The notes beneath the pieces are model-generated. The model was given only the letters and a program-made list of their open reading frames with translations, did not search any database and had not been told where the DNA came from. This document shows, piece by piece, positions 9,650 through 18,253 of a stretch of DNA of 64,000 nt. The stretch covers positions 992,001 to 1,056,000 of the forward strand of contig NZ_JACRSV010000001.1 of the NCBI RefSeq assembly GCF_014384905.1, in the 5' to 3' direction. Both the position numbers and the translations under genes were made by a program. This DNA is from Fumia xinanensis. Its GTDB lineage: Bacteria > Bacillota > Clostridia > Oscillospirales > Ruminococcaceae. Positions within the stretch are counted from its first letter, which is position 1, and every line of letters begins with the position of its first letter.

Positions 9650-9687
9650 TTTTTAACTGTAAAGAATGTTGCTTTACAGTTAAAAAT
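9649..9687 (+). repeat. 16-bp AT-rich hairpin overlapping the hisF stop
   Basis: ATTTTTAACTGTAAAG (9649-9664), a 7-base loop, then its exact reverse complement (9672-9687). It begins on the last base of the hisF stop codon. The 3' arm ends in A rather than U, so on the plus strand it is not a good intrinsic terminator. It may separate hisF from the weaker downstream hisI-hisE pair or protect the upstream mRNA. Confidence 0.65.
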
Positions 9688-9769
9688 ACCCTTTAACCGG
9701 CATATTTGTCAGGGTTGGACGATAGAATAGGGGTAGAGCCTGCCCCAATAGGAAAGGAATGTCATCAAA

Positions 9770-10102
9770 GTGGATTTGGACGTTTATTTTCAGAAAGGGG
9801 AGCTGATCCCCGCCGTCGTCGTAGAGGAAAAAAACGGCGCGGTTTTGATGCTGGCCTATATGAACAAAGAAAGCCTGCAAAAGACGATGGAAACCGGCTA
9901 CACCTGGTTTTACAGCCGGTCGCGGCAGGAGCTCTGGAACAAAGGAGCAACAAGCGGCCATCTGCAAAAGGTCAAAAGCATCGTGGCCGACTGCGACAAC
10001 GACACCCTGCTCGTCACAGTGAACCAGACAGGAGCCGCCTGCCATACCGGCTCTTACAGCTGCTTTTTCAACCAGGTCTGGAAAGCGGACGACAGCAAAT
10101 AA
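9770..10102 (+). CDS. hisI: Phosphoribosyl-AMP cyclohydrolase HisI
   Basis: Zinc/magnesium enzyme opening the purine ring of phosphoribosyl-AMP, the third step of histidine synthesis. It is 110 residues, a stand-alone cyclohydrolase not fused to HisE. The core WFYSRSRQELWNKGATSG and the metal site CDNDTLLVTV...GAACHTG are present. The start is GTG 9770, 12 bases after AGGAAAGG (9750-9757), and no ATG fits the family N-terminus. Confidence 0.93.
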   Translation: MDLDVYFQKGELIPAVVVEEKNGAVLMLAYMNKESLQKTMETGYTWFYSRSRQELWNKGATSGHLQKVKSIVADCDNDTLLVTVNQTGAACHTGSYSCFFNQVWKADDSK

Positions 10103-10206
10103 ATCGGGCGGAAGTTTCTTTTTCCACGATGTTTTTAAACGGTTTTGACACTAGAAAACAATGCCGAAACCGGAGTAAATTCCAAAAGAAAGGCATGGCG
10201 AACAAA

Positions 10207-10533
10207 ATGAACGAAACCTTAAAAGGTCTATCGGAAGTAGTAAAACAGCGGAAGGAGCATTTCGAGGAAGGCTCTTACACTTGCTACCTCTTTGACAAGG
10301 GCTTGGACAAAATCTTAAAAAAATGCGGCGAGGAATGTTCCGAGATGATCATCGCCGCCAAAAATAACGACAATGAGGAACTGGCAAACGAGATTTGCGA
10401 CCTCTGCTACCACGTGCTGGTGCTCATGGCCCAGCAGAACCTGGCCATCGAAGATGTGGTGGCGATTTTGGAACAGCGCCGCCAGAAAATCGGCAACTTA
10501 AAGCAGTTTCACGTCTCCGACCACAACACCTGA
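10207..10533 (+). CDS. hisE: Phosphoribosyl-ATP pyrophosphohydrolase HisE
   Basis: MazG-like all-alpha pyrophosphatase that removes PPi from phosphoribosyl-ATP. It is 108 residues. The metal motif is visible as KKCGEECSEMIIAAKN and ELANEICDLCYH (EExxE and ExxD pattern). The start is ATG 10207, because the ribosome binding site AAAGG (10189-10193) is only one base from the alternative ATG 10195. It is the last gene of the his operon. The next 236 bases before the symporter gene show only short dyads and no clear terminator. Confidence 0.92.
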   Translation: MNETLKGLSEVVKQRKEHFEEGSYTCYLFDKGLDKILKKCGEECSEMIIAAKNNDNEELANEICDLCYHVLVLMAQQNLAIEDVVAILEQRRQKIGNLKQFHVSDHNT

Positions 10534-10769
10534 TCAGTAAGGCGGTTTTCCCGGCCCTGAAATGGTTGGAAAGCCGAATTGGGACGCAGGGTTTTCCGCC
10601 TGAAGCCCACAGCAAACCGCAGGGGAGAACCTCTCGCTTTTATTCCAAAGGCCCCGGCCTTGCTACGTCAAAAATAACGAAAGCCCAAAAACAGCGGACG
10701 TCCAGATGAAATCACATGGAGGTCGCTCTGGCCCTCAGGGCCGGACTTCCCGAAAGGAAGGCTTGTTTT

Positions 10770-12119
10770 ATGGGCTTTTTTGACGCACTTAACGACTGGA
10801 TTCTCTCGCTGCCTACGGGCATCATCTATCTGGTGGCGCTGATGGGGGCGGGGATTTTTCTCACCTTCCGGCTGCGGTTTGTTCAGTTTCGGCACTTTTT
10901 CCGAGCTTTTAAGGACACCTTTCAAAATATCGGAAAAGGGGGAGGGGAAGGGAGCATCTCTTCCTTTCAGGCAACTGCCACCGCTCTTGCCGGCACCTTA
11001 GGTACCGGCAACATCATCGGCGTGGCCACCGCTATCGTCAGCGGCGGGCCGGGGGCGGTTTTCTGGATGTGCGTCAGTTCCTTTTTCGGCATGGCCACAA
11101 AGTTTTCAGAAATCGTCCTGGCCGTCCATTTCCGTACCCAGAACCGGAATGGTGAAACGGTAGGCGGTCCCATGTACTACATCCAAAACGGCATCCACAG
11201 CAGATGGATGGCTGTCATTTTTTCTGCCGCCTGTGTGGGAGCCTCCTTCGGAGTGGGGAATCTCTCCCAGTCTAACGCCATCTCCGACGCCCTCTACAGC
11301 ACCTTTGGCGCGCCTAAGTGGTTAGTGGGGCTCGTCGTTATGGCGGTCATCGGCCTCATCATCATCGGCGGTATCAAGCGTATTGGTGCAGTGACAGAAC
11401 GGCTGGTGCCCATTATGGCTCTCACTTATTTTATCGGCTCTATCGCCGCTATTGCCGTCAACTGGCGGGCACTGCCGGAGGCCTTTTCGGTGATTTTCAG
11501 AGACGCTTTTACCACCCAGTCGATTTCAGGCGGCGTACTAGGATATCTCACAAGCCGTGCCGTCCGGTTCGGCATCTCAAGAGGGGTTTTCTCCAACGAG
11601 GCGGGCCTCGGTTCCGCACCCATCGCCCACGGGGCTGCCCAGACCGACAGCGCGGTGCGGCAGGGGCTTTGGGGCATCGTCGAGGTGTTTCTCGACACCA
11701 TCCTCATGTGTACGATGACCACAGTTGTCATTCTCACCTCCGGCCAGTATCAGAGCGGCGCCACAGGGGCGGCTCTGACCACCTCGGCATTCGCCACAGC
11801 CTTGGGGAAGCACGCTGCCTCCTTCGTTGCCATTTCCACCATCTTTTTTGCCGTTGCCAGCATCGTGGGCTGGGCCTACTACGGAGAAAAGGCCATCGAA
11901 TTCCTGTCGCCCAAGCGGATTTGGGTCAACGTTTACCGGGTGTGTTTCGTCCTGTCGGTATTTTTAGGTGCAGTGGCGCAGATCGACCTAATTTGGAACC
12001 TGTCGGACCTGTTAAACCTCATCATGGCGATACCCAATATCATCGCGGTGGTAGCACTCAGCAAAATTGTTTCCAGAGAGTCCCAAAGCTATTTTGCGAA
12101 GTTCACAAAAACTAGGTAA
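10770..12119 (+). CDS. Sodium:alanine/glycine symporter (AGCS family)
   Basis: Inner-membrane secondary transporter that takes up alanine or glycine with Na+. It is 449 residues with many hydrophobic segments. The family signature is clear: SSFQATATALAGTLGTGNIIGVATAI near residue 70, GGPMYYIQNG, and FSNEAGLGSAPIAHGAAQT. The start is ATG 10770, eight bases after AAAGGAAGG (10753-10761). Longer upstream in-frame sequence has no ribosome binding site. The exact amino acid substrate cannot be read from the sequence. Confidence 0.9.
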   Translation: MGFFDALNDWILSLPTGIIYLVALMGAGIFLTFRLRFVQFRHFFRAFKDTFQNIGKGGGEGSISSFQATATALAGTLGTGNIIGVATAIVSGGPGAVFWMCVSSFFGMATKFSEIVLAVHFRTQNRNGETVGGPMYYIQNGIHSRWMAVIFSAACVGASFGVGNLSQSNAISDALYSTFGAPKWLVGLVVMAVIGLIIIGGIKRIGAVTERLVPIMALTYFIGSIAAIAVNWRALPEAFSVIFRDAFTTQSISGGVLGYLTSRAVRFGISRGVFSNEAGLGSAPIAHGAAQTDSAVRQGLWGIVEVFLDTILMCTMTTVVILTSGQYQSGATGAALTTSAFATALGKHAASFVAISTIFFAVASIVGWAYYGEKAIEFLSPKRIWVNVYRVCFVLSVFLGAVAQIDLIWNLSDLLNLIMAIPNIIAVVALSKIVSRESQSYFAKFTKTR

Positions 12120-12250
12120 AAATCAACAAAATAACAGTGATTTCAACTAATTACCTTTTACAATAAAAGAAAATAAGCGCAAAATAAAGATATTTATCTA
12201 AATTGAGAGAATATTACATGTTTTCATAAAAATATCCAATATTTTAAGAA

Positions 12251-12279
12251 TTGTATTCCGTTCAAATAAGTGTTATAGT
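12251..12279 (+). promoter_or_regulatory. Promoter for the ACT protein-hom-lysC operon
   Basis: TTGTAT (12251-12256), a 17-base spacer and TATAGT (12274-12279). It lies upstream of a terminator-like hairpin, so transcripts from here would pass a possible attenuator before the first gene. The 345-base gap 12120-12464 otherwise holds only this, the terminator and the hairpin listed next. Confidence 0.5.
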
Positions 12280-12323
12280 TGTTTTTAGTTGATTGACAAC
12301 TGTACTTGTTAGACGGAATCAGG

Positions 12324-12355
12324 CCCCGCCTGAAAAAGGACGGGGTTTCTTTTTT
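12324..12355 (+). terminator. Intrinsic terminator or leader attenuator
   Basis: CCCCGCC (12324-12330) pairs with GGACGGGG (12338-12345, one bulged base) and is followed by TTTCTTTTTT (12346-12355). It is 200 bases after the symporter stop but about 45 bases after the predicted start of the next operon's transcript, so attenuation is possible. Confidence 0.6.
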
Positions 12356-12407
12356 CGCCTGAAACCGGAACGCCCATTTGCAGCGCAGGCAAGATGGAGT
12401 TTTGTGT

Positions 12408-12429
12408 CTTTGCCGCAATAGCGGCAAAG
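12408..12429 (+). repeat. 9-bp hairpin before the ACT protein gene
   Basis: CTTTGCCGC (12408-12416), loop AATA, then GCGGCAAAG (12421-12429), a perfect stem 35 bases before the start codon. No U-run follows. It could be part of the leader structure of the operon. Confidence 0.5.
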
Positions 12430-12464
12430 TGGGCTCAAATCTCTGGAAAGGAATGTTGATTTTC

Positions 12465-12905
12465 ATGGAAATGGAAAAGAAACCGAAGCGCCTGGTCGTC
12501 AGCACTGACGTGCTGCCCGACGTGTTTTTGAAGGTCATTGAGGCAAAGCATCTCCTCTCCAAAAATGAGGCCAGAAATTCTTCCGATGCCTGTCGCATGG
12601 TGGGAATTTCGCGGAGCGCCTTTTATAAATACAAGGACAATGTCCAGGTGTTTGATGAAAAGGGCTCGGGGCAGATCAGCACCTTGTATCTGAAACTTTC
12701 TGACGAGCCCGGCGTACTGTCGAAGGTCCTAAAGCTTCTCTATGAGCTGGGAGCCAACATCCTCACTGTCAACCAGAACATCCCCGTAGATACGGTGGCC
12801 ATCGTGACGGTGGGCATCCGCATCAACCGGGACGAGCTGGACCCGGAGGACATTGTGCGCAGCCTATCCGGACTGTACGGCGTAGTGTCGGTGAAAAAAA
12901 TCTAG
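12465..12905 (+). CDS. ACT domain-containing protein (PheB/UPF0735 type)
   Basis: Small regulatory protein of 146 residues. The N-terminal part (about 1-70) has a helix-turn-helix-like stretch (SSDACRMVGISRSAFYKYKD). The C-terminal part (about 75-146) is an ACT amino-acid-binding domain (LSDEPGVLSKVLKLLYELGANILTVNQ). This architecture is that of the PheB/UPF0735 family, which commonly precedes hom in Clostridia. Its exact role is not established; sensing an amino acid to control the Asp-family pathway is an inference. The start is ATG 12465, 12 bases after GGAAAGGA. Confidence 0.88.
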   Translation: MEMEKKPKRLVVSTDVLPDVFLKVIEAKHLLSKNEARNSSDACRMVGISRSAFYKYKDNVQVFDEKGSGQISTLYLKLSDEPGVLSKVLKLLYELGANILTVNQNIPVDTVAIVTVGIRINRDELDPEDIVRSLSGLYGVVSVKKI

Positions 12906-13034
12906 ATTGTTGAGACTGTGCGTCTTCCGAAAACATCTGTCAACAAACAGCGCGCGGCGGAATATCATAATATCACCTGAAAATGCTGCTGTTACAGTCT
13001 GATGGAAGGACAACGATATTTTAATGAGGCGTGG

Positions 13035-13089
13035 CGTTTGGAAGGTAATTTCCAAACGGTTTCGGCCATTTAGGCGAAAAGGCCGAAAC
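13035..13089 (+). repeat. Two consecutive hairpins before hom
   Basis: CGTTTGGAA/TTCCAAACG (13035-13058) and GTTTCGGCC/GGCCGAAAC (13059-13089) follow each other directly in the 228-base gap between the ACT gene and hom. Neither has a U-run. They may be processing or stability elements within the operon. Confidence 0.5.
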
Positions 13090-13133
13090 GCCTGCCGCCT
13101 ATATGCAAGTTCAATCGAAAGGAATGATCATAA

Positions 13134-14372
13134 ATGGTAAAAGTTGCGGTCATGGGCCACGGTGTCGTTGGCTCCGGCGTGGTGGAACTGCTGATGAAGA
13201 ACAGCGAAAGCATCACGAAAAAAGCGGGGCAGGAGATTGAGGTCAAATACATTCTGGACCTGAAGGAATTCGACGTTCCTTATAAAGACAAATTCACCAA
13301 GGATTTTAATGTAATTTTAAACGATCCGGAAATTTCCATCGTCGCCGAAGTCATGGGCGGGCTGTCTCCGGCTTTCGATTTCGTCAAATCTCTGCTGGAA
13401 CACGGAAAGAGCGTTGTGACCTCCAACAAGGAGCTGGTGGCCGCCAAAGGAGCGACTTTGCTCAAAATCGCCAAAGACCATAACGTGAACTTTTTCTTTG
13501 AGGCCAGTGTTGGTGGCGGCATTCCTATCATTCGCCCCATGCACCTTTGTTTGGCCGCCAATGAAATTACCGAGGTGGCGGGTATCTTAAACGGCACTTC
13601 CAACTTTATTCTCACCAAAATGATCCACGATCAGATGCCCTTCGACGAGGCGCTTAAACTGGCTCAGCAGCTGGGCTACGCTGAGCGTGACCCTTCCGCC
13701 GACGTGGAAGGTCACGATGCCTGCCGTAAGATTTGTATCTTGGCCTCTCTTGCCTTTGGCCGCCACGTCTATCCCAACACTGTCTACACGGAAGGAATCG
13801 ACAAACTGACCCTGGAGGACGTAGAGTACGCAGATGCATGGGGCGGGGTCATCAAGCTCATTGGCCGTGCTAAAAAGCTAGACGACGGCAAGCTCGTTGT
13901 CACCGTCTACCCGGCTTTCATTCCACACCACAGCCAGCTCGCCAACATCGACGATGTCTTTAACGGTGTGCTCATCCGCGGCGACGCCACCGGCGACGTG
14001 GTGTTCTACGGCAAGGGTGCAGGCAAGTTCCCGACAGCCAGCGCAGTCGTGGCCGACGTCATCGACATTGCCAAAAAGCACAGCACCGTCAAGTCGCTGA
14101 GCTGGGAAGATACCACCGAAAATATTGTGGTGGACTATAAAACTTCTCCTTTGCAGTTCTACATCCGGGTGGCGACTCCTGATGAGGCCACTTCCAAAAA
14201 GGAGATTGCAGAGATTTTTGGGGATTCCGACTTCCTCTCCCGCAACAACGAGCCCGACGGGGAATACGCTTTTGTCACCGGTAAAATGACCGAGTACGAA
14301 CTGGAAGATAAGCTCAAATCCATGAGTCCCGACTACAAGGTTCTCCAGAAGATCCGTGTGCTGGATTATTAA
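13134..14372 (+). CDS. hom: Homoserine dehydrogenase
   Basis: Reduces aspartate semialdehyde to homoserine, the branch to threonine and methionine. It is 412 residues. An N-terminal Rossmann motif (VAVMGHGVVGSGVVELL), the catalytic domain with AGILNGTSNFILTKM and DVEGHDACRKICILA, and a C-terminal ACT domain starting near residue 345 (FYIRVATPDE) are visible. The ACT domain implies feedback by threonine (family knowledge). It is co-directional with the ACT gene and lysC, with GAAAGGAATGATC before ATG 13134. Confidence 0.96.
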   Translation: MVKVAVMGHGVVGSGVVELLMKNSESITKKAGQEIEVKYILDLKEFDVPYKDKFTKDFNVILNDPEISIVAEVMGGLSPAFDFVKSLLEHGKSVVTSNKELVAAKGATLLKIAKDHNVNFFFEASVGGGIPIIRPMHLCLAANEITEVAGILNGTSNFILTKMIHDQMPFDEALKLAQQLGYAERDPSADVEGHDACRKICILASLAFGRHVYPNTVYTEGIDKLTLEDVEYADAWGGVIKLIGRAKKLDDGKLVVTVYPAFIPHHSQLANIDDVFNGVLIRGDATGDVVFYGKGAGKFPTASAVVADVIDIAKKHSTVKSLSWEDTTENIVVDYKTSPLQFYIRVATPDEATSKKEIAEIFGDSDFLSRNNEPDGEYAFVTGKMTEYELEDKLKSMSPDYKVLQKIRVLDY

Positions 14373-14453
14373 GCAGTTTTGGCCCTTTGAGGGCACTCTG
14401 ATAGATTCAAAGCCGCTTTTATAGGCGGTTTTCTGAAAGGAATGGTACTTTTC

Positions 14454-15659
14454 ATGAAACTCATCGTCCAAAAGTTCGGCGGCACCTCTGTGAAAGACAA
14501 GGACCGCATCTTCAATGTGGCGAAGATCATCACCGACACCTACAAGGAAGGGAACAATGTCATCGCTGTGGTTTCCGCACAGGGGGACACCACCGACGAC
14601 TTAATCGCTAAGGCGGAGGAGATAAACCCCAATGCAAGCAAGCGAGAGATGGATATGCTGCTCTCCACCGGTGAGCAGATTTCGGCATCCCTACTCGCTA
14701 TGGCTATTGAAAGCATGGGCTTCCCGGTGATTTCTTTAAGCGGCCGTCAGGCGGGCTTTGTCACCGATTCCAACTACTCCCGTGCCCGCATCAAAAAACT
14801 GGAGCCTGAGAGGATGGAGAAGGAACTGGACAAACGCCGCATCGTCATCGTGACCGGCTTCCAGGGCCTCAACAAATACGACGACGTCACCACCTTGGGT
14901 CGCGGCGGCAGCGATACCAGCGCTGTGGCCATCGCTGCTTCGATGCACGCCGATCTCTGCCAGATTTACACCGACGTGGACGGCGTTTACACCGCCGATC
15001 CCCGCATCGTACCGTCCGCTCAAAAGCTTTCTGAGATCTCCTTCGACGAGATGTTGGAGCTTGCTTCATGCGGCGCTCAGGTGCTTCACAACCGCTCGGT
15101 TGAAATGGCGAAGAAATACAACGTGAATCTTGAAGTGTGCTCGAGTTTGGAGCGCGTTCCCGGTACTAAGGTGAAAGAGGTGACCAAAATGGAAAAATTG
15201 TTGATTAAAGGTGTTGCAAAAGACGATGATGTGGTCAGAATCGCGGTAATTGGTATTCCCGACCGGCCCGGAATCGCATTTCGGCTTTTCTCCCTTTTGG
15301 CGACGAAAAAAATCAATGTGGATATTATTCTCCAGTCTATCGGCCGTGACGGTACAAAGGACATTAGTTTTACCATTCCGACTGATATGCGCCATACCGC
15401 TCTGGAGCTTCTTAACGACAACCTGGACACTTTGGGCGCACACCGCATCGAGGTGGATGACGACGTGACCAAGGTTTCTATTGTCGGAGCGGGTATGCAG
15501 ACCAATGCCGGCGTCGCCGCCAAAATGTTCGAAGCACTTTTCGAAGCGGACATCAACATCCAGATGATTTCCACCTCTGAAATCAAGATTTCCGTCTTGA
15601 TTGAAAAGGCAAACGGCGTTAAAGCTATGAATGCCCTGTCGGAAGCTTTTATCGACTAA
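14454..15659 (+). CDS. lysC: Aspartate kinase
   Basis: Phosphorylates aspartate, the first step to lysine, threonine and methionine. It is 401 residues. The N-terminal kinase domain has the signature VQKFGGTSVKD, VTGFQGLN and TLGRGGSDTSAVAIAA. The C-terminal regulatory part has two ACT domains (VIGIPDRPGIAFRLFSLLA and VSIVGAGMQTNAGVAAKMFEAL), as in lysine/threonine-inhibited enzymes. The start is ATG 14454; GAAAGGA (14435-14441) abuts the earlier ATG 14442. A weak hairpin lies between hom and lysC at about 14413-14433. Confidence 0.96.
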   Translation: MKLIVQKFGGTSVKDKDRIFNVAKIITDTYKEGNNVIAVVSAQGDTTDDLIAKAEEINPNASKREMDMLLSTGEQISASLLAMAIESMGFPVISLSGRQAGFVTDSNYSRARIKKLEPERMEKELDKRRIVIVTGFQGLNKYDDVTTLGRGGSDTSAVAIAASMHADLCQIYTDVDGVYTADPRIVPSAQKLSEISFDEMLELASCGAQVLHNRSVEMAKKYNVNLEVCSSLERVPGTKVKEVTKMEKLLIKGVAKDDDVVRIAVIGIPDRPGIAFRLFSLLATKKINVDIILQSIGRDGTKDISFTIPTDMRHTALELLNDNLDTLGAHRIEVDDDVTKVSIVGAGMQTNAGVAAKMFEALFEADINIQMISTSEIKISVLIEKANGVKAMNALSEAFID

Positions 15660-15665
15660 AAATGG

Positions 15666-15708
15666 AAAAAGGCTGTCTCAGGTGCACCCTCCTGGGACGG
15701 TCTTTTTT
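15666..15708 (+). terminator. Terminator after lysC
   Basis: The arms AAAAAGGCTGTCTCAGG and CCTGGGACGGTC pair with two mismatches and are followed by TTTTTT. It ends the ACT protein-hom-lysC operon. Confidence 0.8.
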
Positions 15709-15745
15709 GACATTTTGCAAAAAATTTATCATTTAATATGATTGA

Positions 15746-15774
15746 TTGCAAAATAAAGCTATTTGATGTAAAAT
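15746..15774 (+). promoter_or_regulatory. Promoter for pyrK-pyrD
   Basis: TTGCAA (15746-15751), a 17-base spacer and TAAAAT (15769-15774), 33 bases before the pyrK start. Confidence 0.6.
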
Positions 15775-15807
15775 AAGACTATCCGAAAATATAAGGAGGA
15801 AAAAAGA

Positions 15808-16584
15808 GTGCCGTATGTTCAGGGAATTTACCCTATCCTTTTTAAGGAAAATCTCTCCAAAAATGTTTTTGACTTTACAATCAAAAGCAAAGAGATCGCA
15901 AGTCTTGCCCAACCAGGGCAATTTGTGCAAATCCGTGTGCCCTACATGCCGCTGAGACGTCCCATCTCCCTGGCGGACATCAATCTGGACAAGGATTATA
16001 TCCGCATTGTTTTTGAAATCAAGGGGCAGGGAACCGGATATCTCGCTCAATTCAAAGCGTGGGACAACCTGGATATTTTGGGCCCACTGGGGCGTGGATT
16101 CACCATGCTTCCGCCAAACAAGCGGGTATATCTCATCGGTGGCGGCATCGGTACTCCTCCTCTGGTGCCTCTGGCCGGATATTATGGCGGAAACGCGACT
16201 GTTATTACCGGCTTTCGCAATGCCAAAGCGGTGATTCTTGATGACGAATTTAAAAAGTTTTTCAACGAGCACATCCTCTGCACCGACGATGGCAGTATGG
16301 GCATTAAGGGATTTGTCACTGATGTGTTGTACCAGCGCCTCAAGGGCGGCGACCGGCCCGACATGATCTATGCATGCGGTCCTAAGCCCATGCTCCAGAG
16401 GGTGGCGCAATTGGCTGCTGAATTTGATATAGAATGCGAAATTTCCATGGAAGAACGGATGGCCTGTGGCATCGGTGCCTGTCTGGGATGCGCCTGCAAG
16501 ACTCACGAGCATGACGGGACTTCCAGCTATGCCCACGTGTGCAAGGATGGGCCTGTATTCAACAGCAAAGAGGTGATTTTCTAA
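15808..16584 (+). CDS. pyrK: Dihydroorotate dehydrogenase B, electron transfer subunit
   Basis: Iron-sulfur flavoprotein that passes electrons from PyrD to NAD+ in pyrimidine synthesis. It is 258 residues. An FAD-binding barrel (RRPISLADI near residue 50), an NAD-binding region (YLIGGGIGTPPLVPL near residue 110) and a C-terminal [2Fe-2S] cysteine cluster (CGIGACLGCACK followed by a fourth Cys in HVCKDGP) are visible. The start is GTG 15808 after AAGGAGGA (15792-15799). Its stop overlaps the pyrD start by one base. Confidence 0.94.
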   Translation: MPYVQGIYPILFKENLSKNVFDFTIKSKEIASLAQPGQFVQIRVPYMPLRRPISLADINLDKDYIRIVFEIKGQGTGYLAQFKAWDNLDILGPLGRGFTMLPPNKRVYLIGGGIGTPPLVPLAGYYGGNATVITGFRNAKAVILDDEFKKFFNEHILCTDDGSMGIKGFVTDVLYQRLKGGDRPDMIYACGPKPMLQRVAQLAAEFDIECEISMEERMACGIGACLGCACKTHEHDGTSSYAHVCKDGPVFNSKEVIF

Positions 16585-17495
16585 TGGCACATATGCGTGT
16601 AAAAATAGCTGGTGTCGAGTTAAATAACCCGGTTATTGTGGCCTCGGGCTGTGCAGGGTTCGGCCGGGAATATGAGGAACTGTTTCCTCTGTCCAGATTG
16701 GGCGGAATTTCCGTCAAAGGCATGACGCTTCATCCCAAAGCGGGCAATCCTCCTCCCCGTATTGCCGAAACCCCCAGCGGCATGCTTAATTCTGTTGGCT
16801 TGGAAAATCCGGGCGTGGACCATTTTATTGAGCATGAGCTGCCCTATCTGTCCCAGAAGGGCACGACAGTCATTGCAAATGTGGCGGGGAGCACGCCGGA
16901 GGACTGTGTTGCCATTGTCAGAAAGCTGGATCCCACCAATGTGGATATGATTGAACTCAACATTTCCTGTCCCAATGTGAAGCAGGGAGGAGCGGCTTTT
17001 GGCACCAACTGCCAAAGCGCCGCCGAAGTGACCAAAGCAGTCCGTCAGGCGACAAGTAAGCCTTTGATGGTCAAGCTGAGCCCTAATGTGACCAGTATTT
17101 CCGAAATCGCCAAAGCGGTGGAGGCCGAAGGGGCCGATGCCTTGAGCTTGGTCAACACCTTTTTAGGGATGCGCATCGACGTAGAATCCAAGCGGCCGAT
17201 TCTTCACAACAACGTGGGCGGCCTGTCCGGTCCGGCGATTTTTCCTATCGCCCTGCGGATGGTCTGGGAAGTCTATAATGCCGTAAAGGTACCGATTATC
17301 GGAATGGGCGGTATCTATGATTCCATTTACGCCATCGAAATGATGATGGCAGGTGCCTCCGCGGTGCAGGTAGGAGCAGCGATTTTTACTGACCCGCTGA
17401 CCCCGGTTTATATCGTCGATAGGGTCAACCAGTGGCTCGATGACCACGGCATACACAATGTTTCCGAGCTGACTGGGACGGTAAAGCCCTGGTAA
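16584..17495 (+). CDS. pyrD: Dihydroorotate dehydrogenase B, catalytic subunit
   Basis: Class 1B FMN enzyme oxidising dihydroorotate to orotate in the cytoplasm. It is 303 residues. The active-site cysteine lies in ELNISCPNVKQGG near residue 130, and FMN contacts include MVKLSPNVT and GMGGIYDSIYAIEMMMAGA. It starts on the last base of the pyrK stop, so the two subunits are translationally coupled. The later pathway gene pyrE lies 33 kb away in this window. Confidence 0.96.
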   Translation: MAHMRVKIAGVELNNPVIVASGCAGFGREYEELFPLSRLGGISVKGMTLHPKAGNPPPRIAETPSGMLNSVGLENPGVDHFIEHELPYLSQKGTTVIANVAGSTPEDCVAIVRKLDPTNVDMIELNISCPNVKQGGAAFGTNCQSAAEVTKAVRQATSKPLMVKLSPNVTSISEIAKAVEAEGADALSLVNTFLGMRIDVESKRPILHNNVGGLSGPAIFPIALRMVWEVYNAVKVPIIGMGGIYDSIYAIEMMMAGASAVQVGAAIFTDPLTPVYIVDRVNQWLDDHGIHNVSELTGTVKPW

Positions 17496-17584
17496 ATGGG
17501 TATGATAATGTAAAGAGGGTACTCATTGCTCTATGATAGGCGGTCTTTCCACAATAAATGACCGCTGGAAAAGGATTTGATCAA

Positions 17585-18007
17585 TTGAAAATAATGGCTG
17601 TTGACTACGGTGACGCGCGGACAGGCCTTGCTGCCTGCGATCGGACGGAGTTTCTCGCTTCGCCCATCGGCGTCATCCAGGAATACAATTTTGAGAATAC
17701 GGTGAAAAAAGTGTCTTACGCCGTGGAGGAATACGCGGTACAGATGGTTGTAGTAGGTCACCCGCTGAACATGGACGGTACGGCGGGGGAGCGGGCAGAG
17801 AAATGCGCACTCTTCGCAGAGAAGCTGAAGGCGCTGGTAAACGTGCCGGTGGTACTTTGGGATGAGCGTTCTACCACCGTCAGTGCCCACCAGGTGCTCA
17901 ACGAGACCAACACCCGCGGCAAAAAGCGCAAAGAGGTGGTGGACGCCGTGGCGGCGACCATTATTCTCGAAAGCTACCTCAACTACCGTCGCAACAATAA
18001 GGAATGA
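17585..18007 (+). CDS. ruvX: Putative pre-16S rRNA nuclease / Holliday junction resolvase YqgF
   Basis: RNase H-fold nuclease of 140 residues. The family start KIMAVDYGDARTGLAA, the middle motif VVGHPLNMDGTAG and the acidic motif LWDERSTT near residue 105 are visible. The YqgF family is linked to 16S rRNA 5'-end processing in E. coli. The start is TTG 17585, which gives the family-typical M-K-I-x-A-V-D-Y-G after AAAAGGAT. ATG 17594 is the only near alternative. Confidence 0.88.
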   Translation: MKIMAVDYGDARTGLAACDRTEFLASPIGVIQEYNFENTVKKVSYAVEEYAVQMVVVGHPLNMDGTAGERAEKCALFAEKLKALVNVPVVLWDERSTTVSAHQVLNETNTRGKKRKEVVDAVAATIILESYLNYRRNNKE

Positions 18008-18009
18008 TG

Positions 18010-18037
18010 AAAAGCCGGAAGTAAGTTCCGGCTTTTT
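18010..18037 (+). terminator. Terminator after ruvX
   Basis: AAAAGCCGGAA, loop GTAAG, TTCCGGCTTTTT: a perfect 11-bp stem with a U-run just after the stop codon. Confidence 0.9.
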
Positions 18038-18253
18038 GCTGTCTTGAAGAAAAAAATTGATGAGCGGGCACTGTTTTAATCAGGTATCCTCAATAAAGTT
18101 TTTTACTTAGAAACCGCCTGTTTTCGCGGACTGCAACCACCAGTTTACAAATTGACAGGAGGTGGTAGGTGGCGTGCAACTTCCAAACATGCTATACTGA
18201 AACTGACCCAAAGGACAAAAGCGCTTATAGAAAAAATGATAGGTGGTATGGCG

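Noticed and set aside
10534..10769. Glycine riboswitch before the AGCS symporter
   Set aside because: Some purine-rich similarity, but the conserved core of the glycine aptamer is absent.
11318..12115. 265-codon frame overlapping the symporter gene
   Set aside because: Out-of-frame shadow rich in Arg/His; the AGCS frame is clearly the gene.
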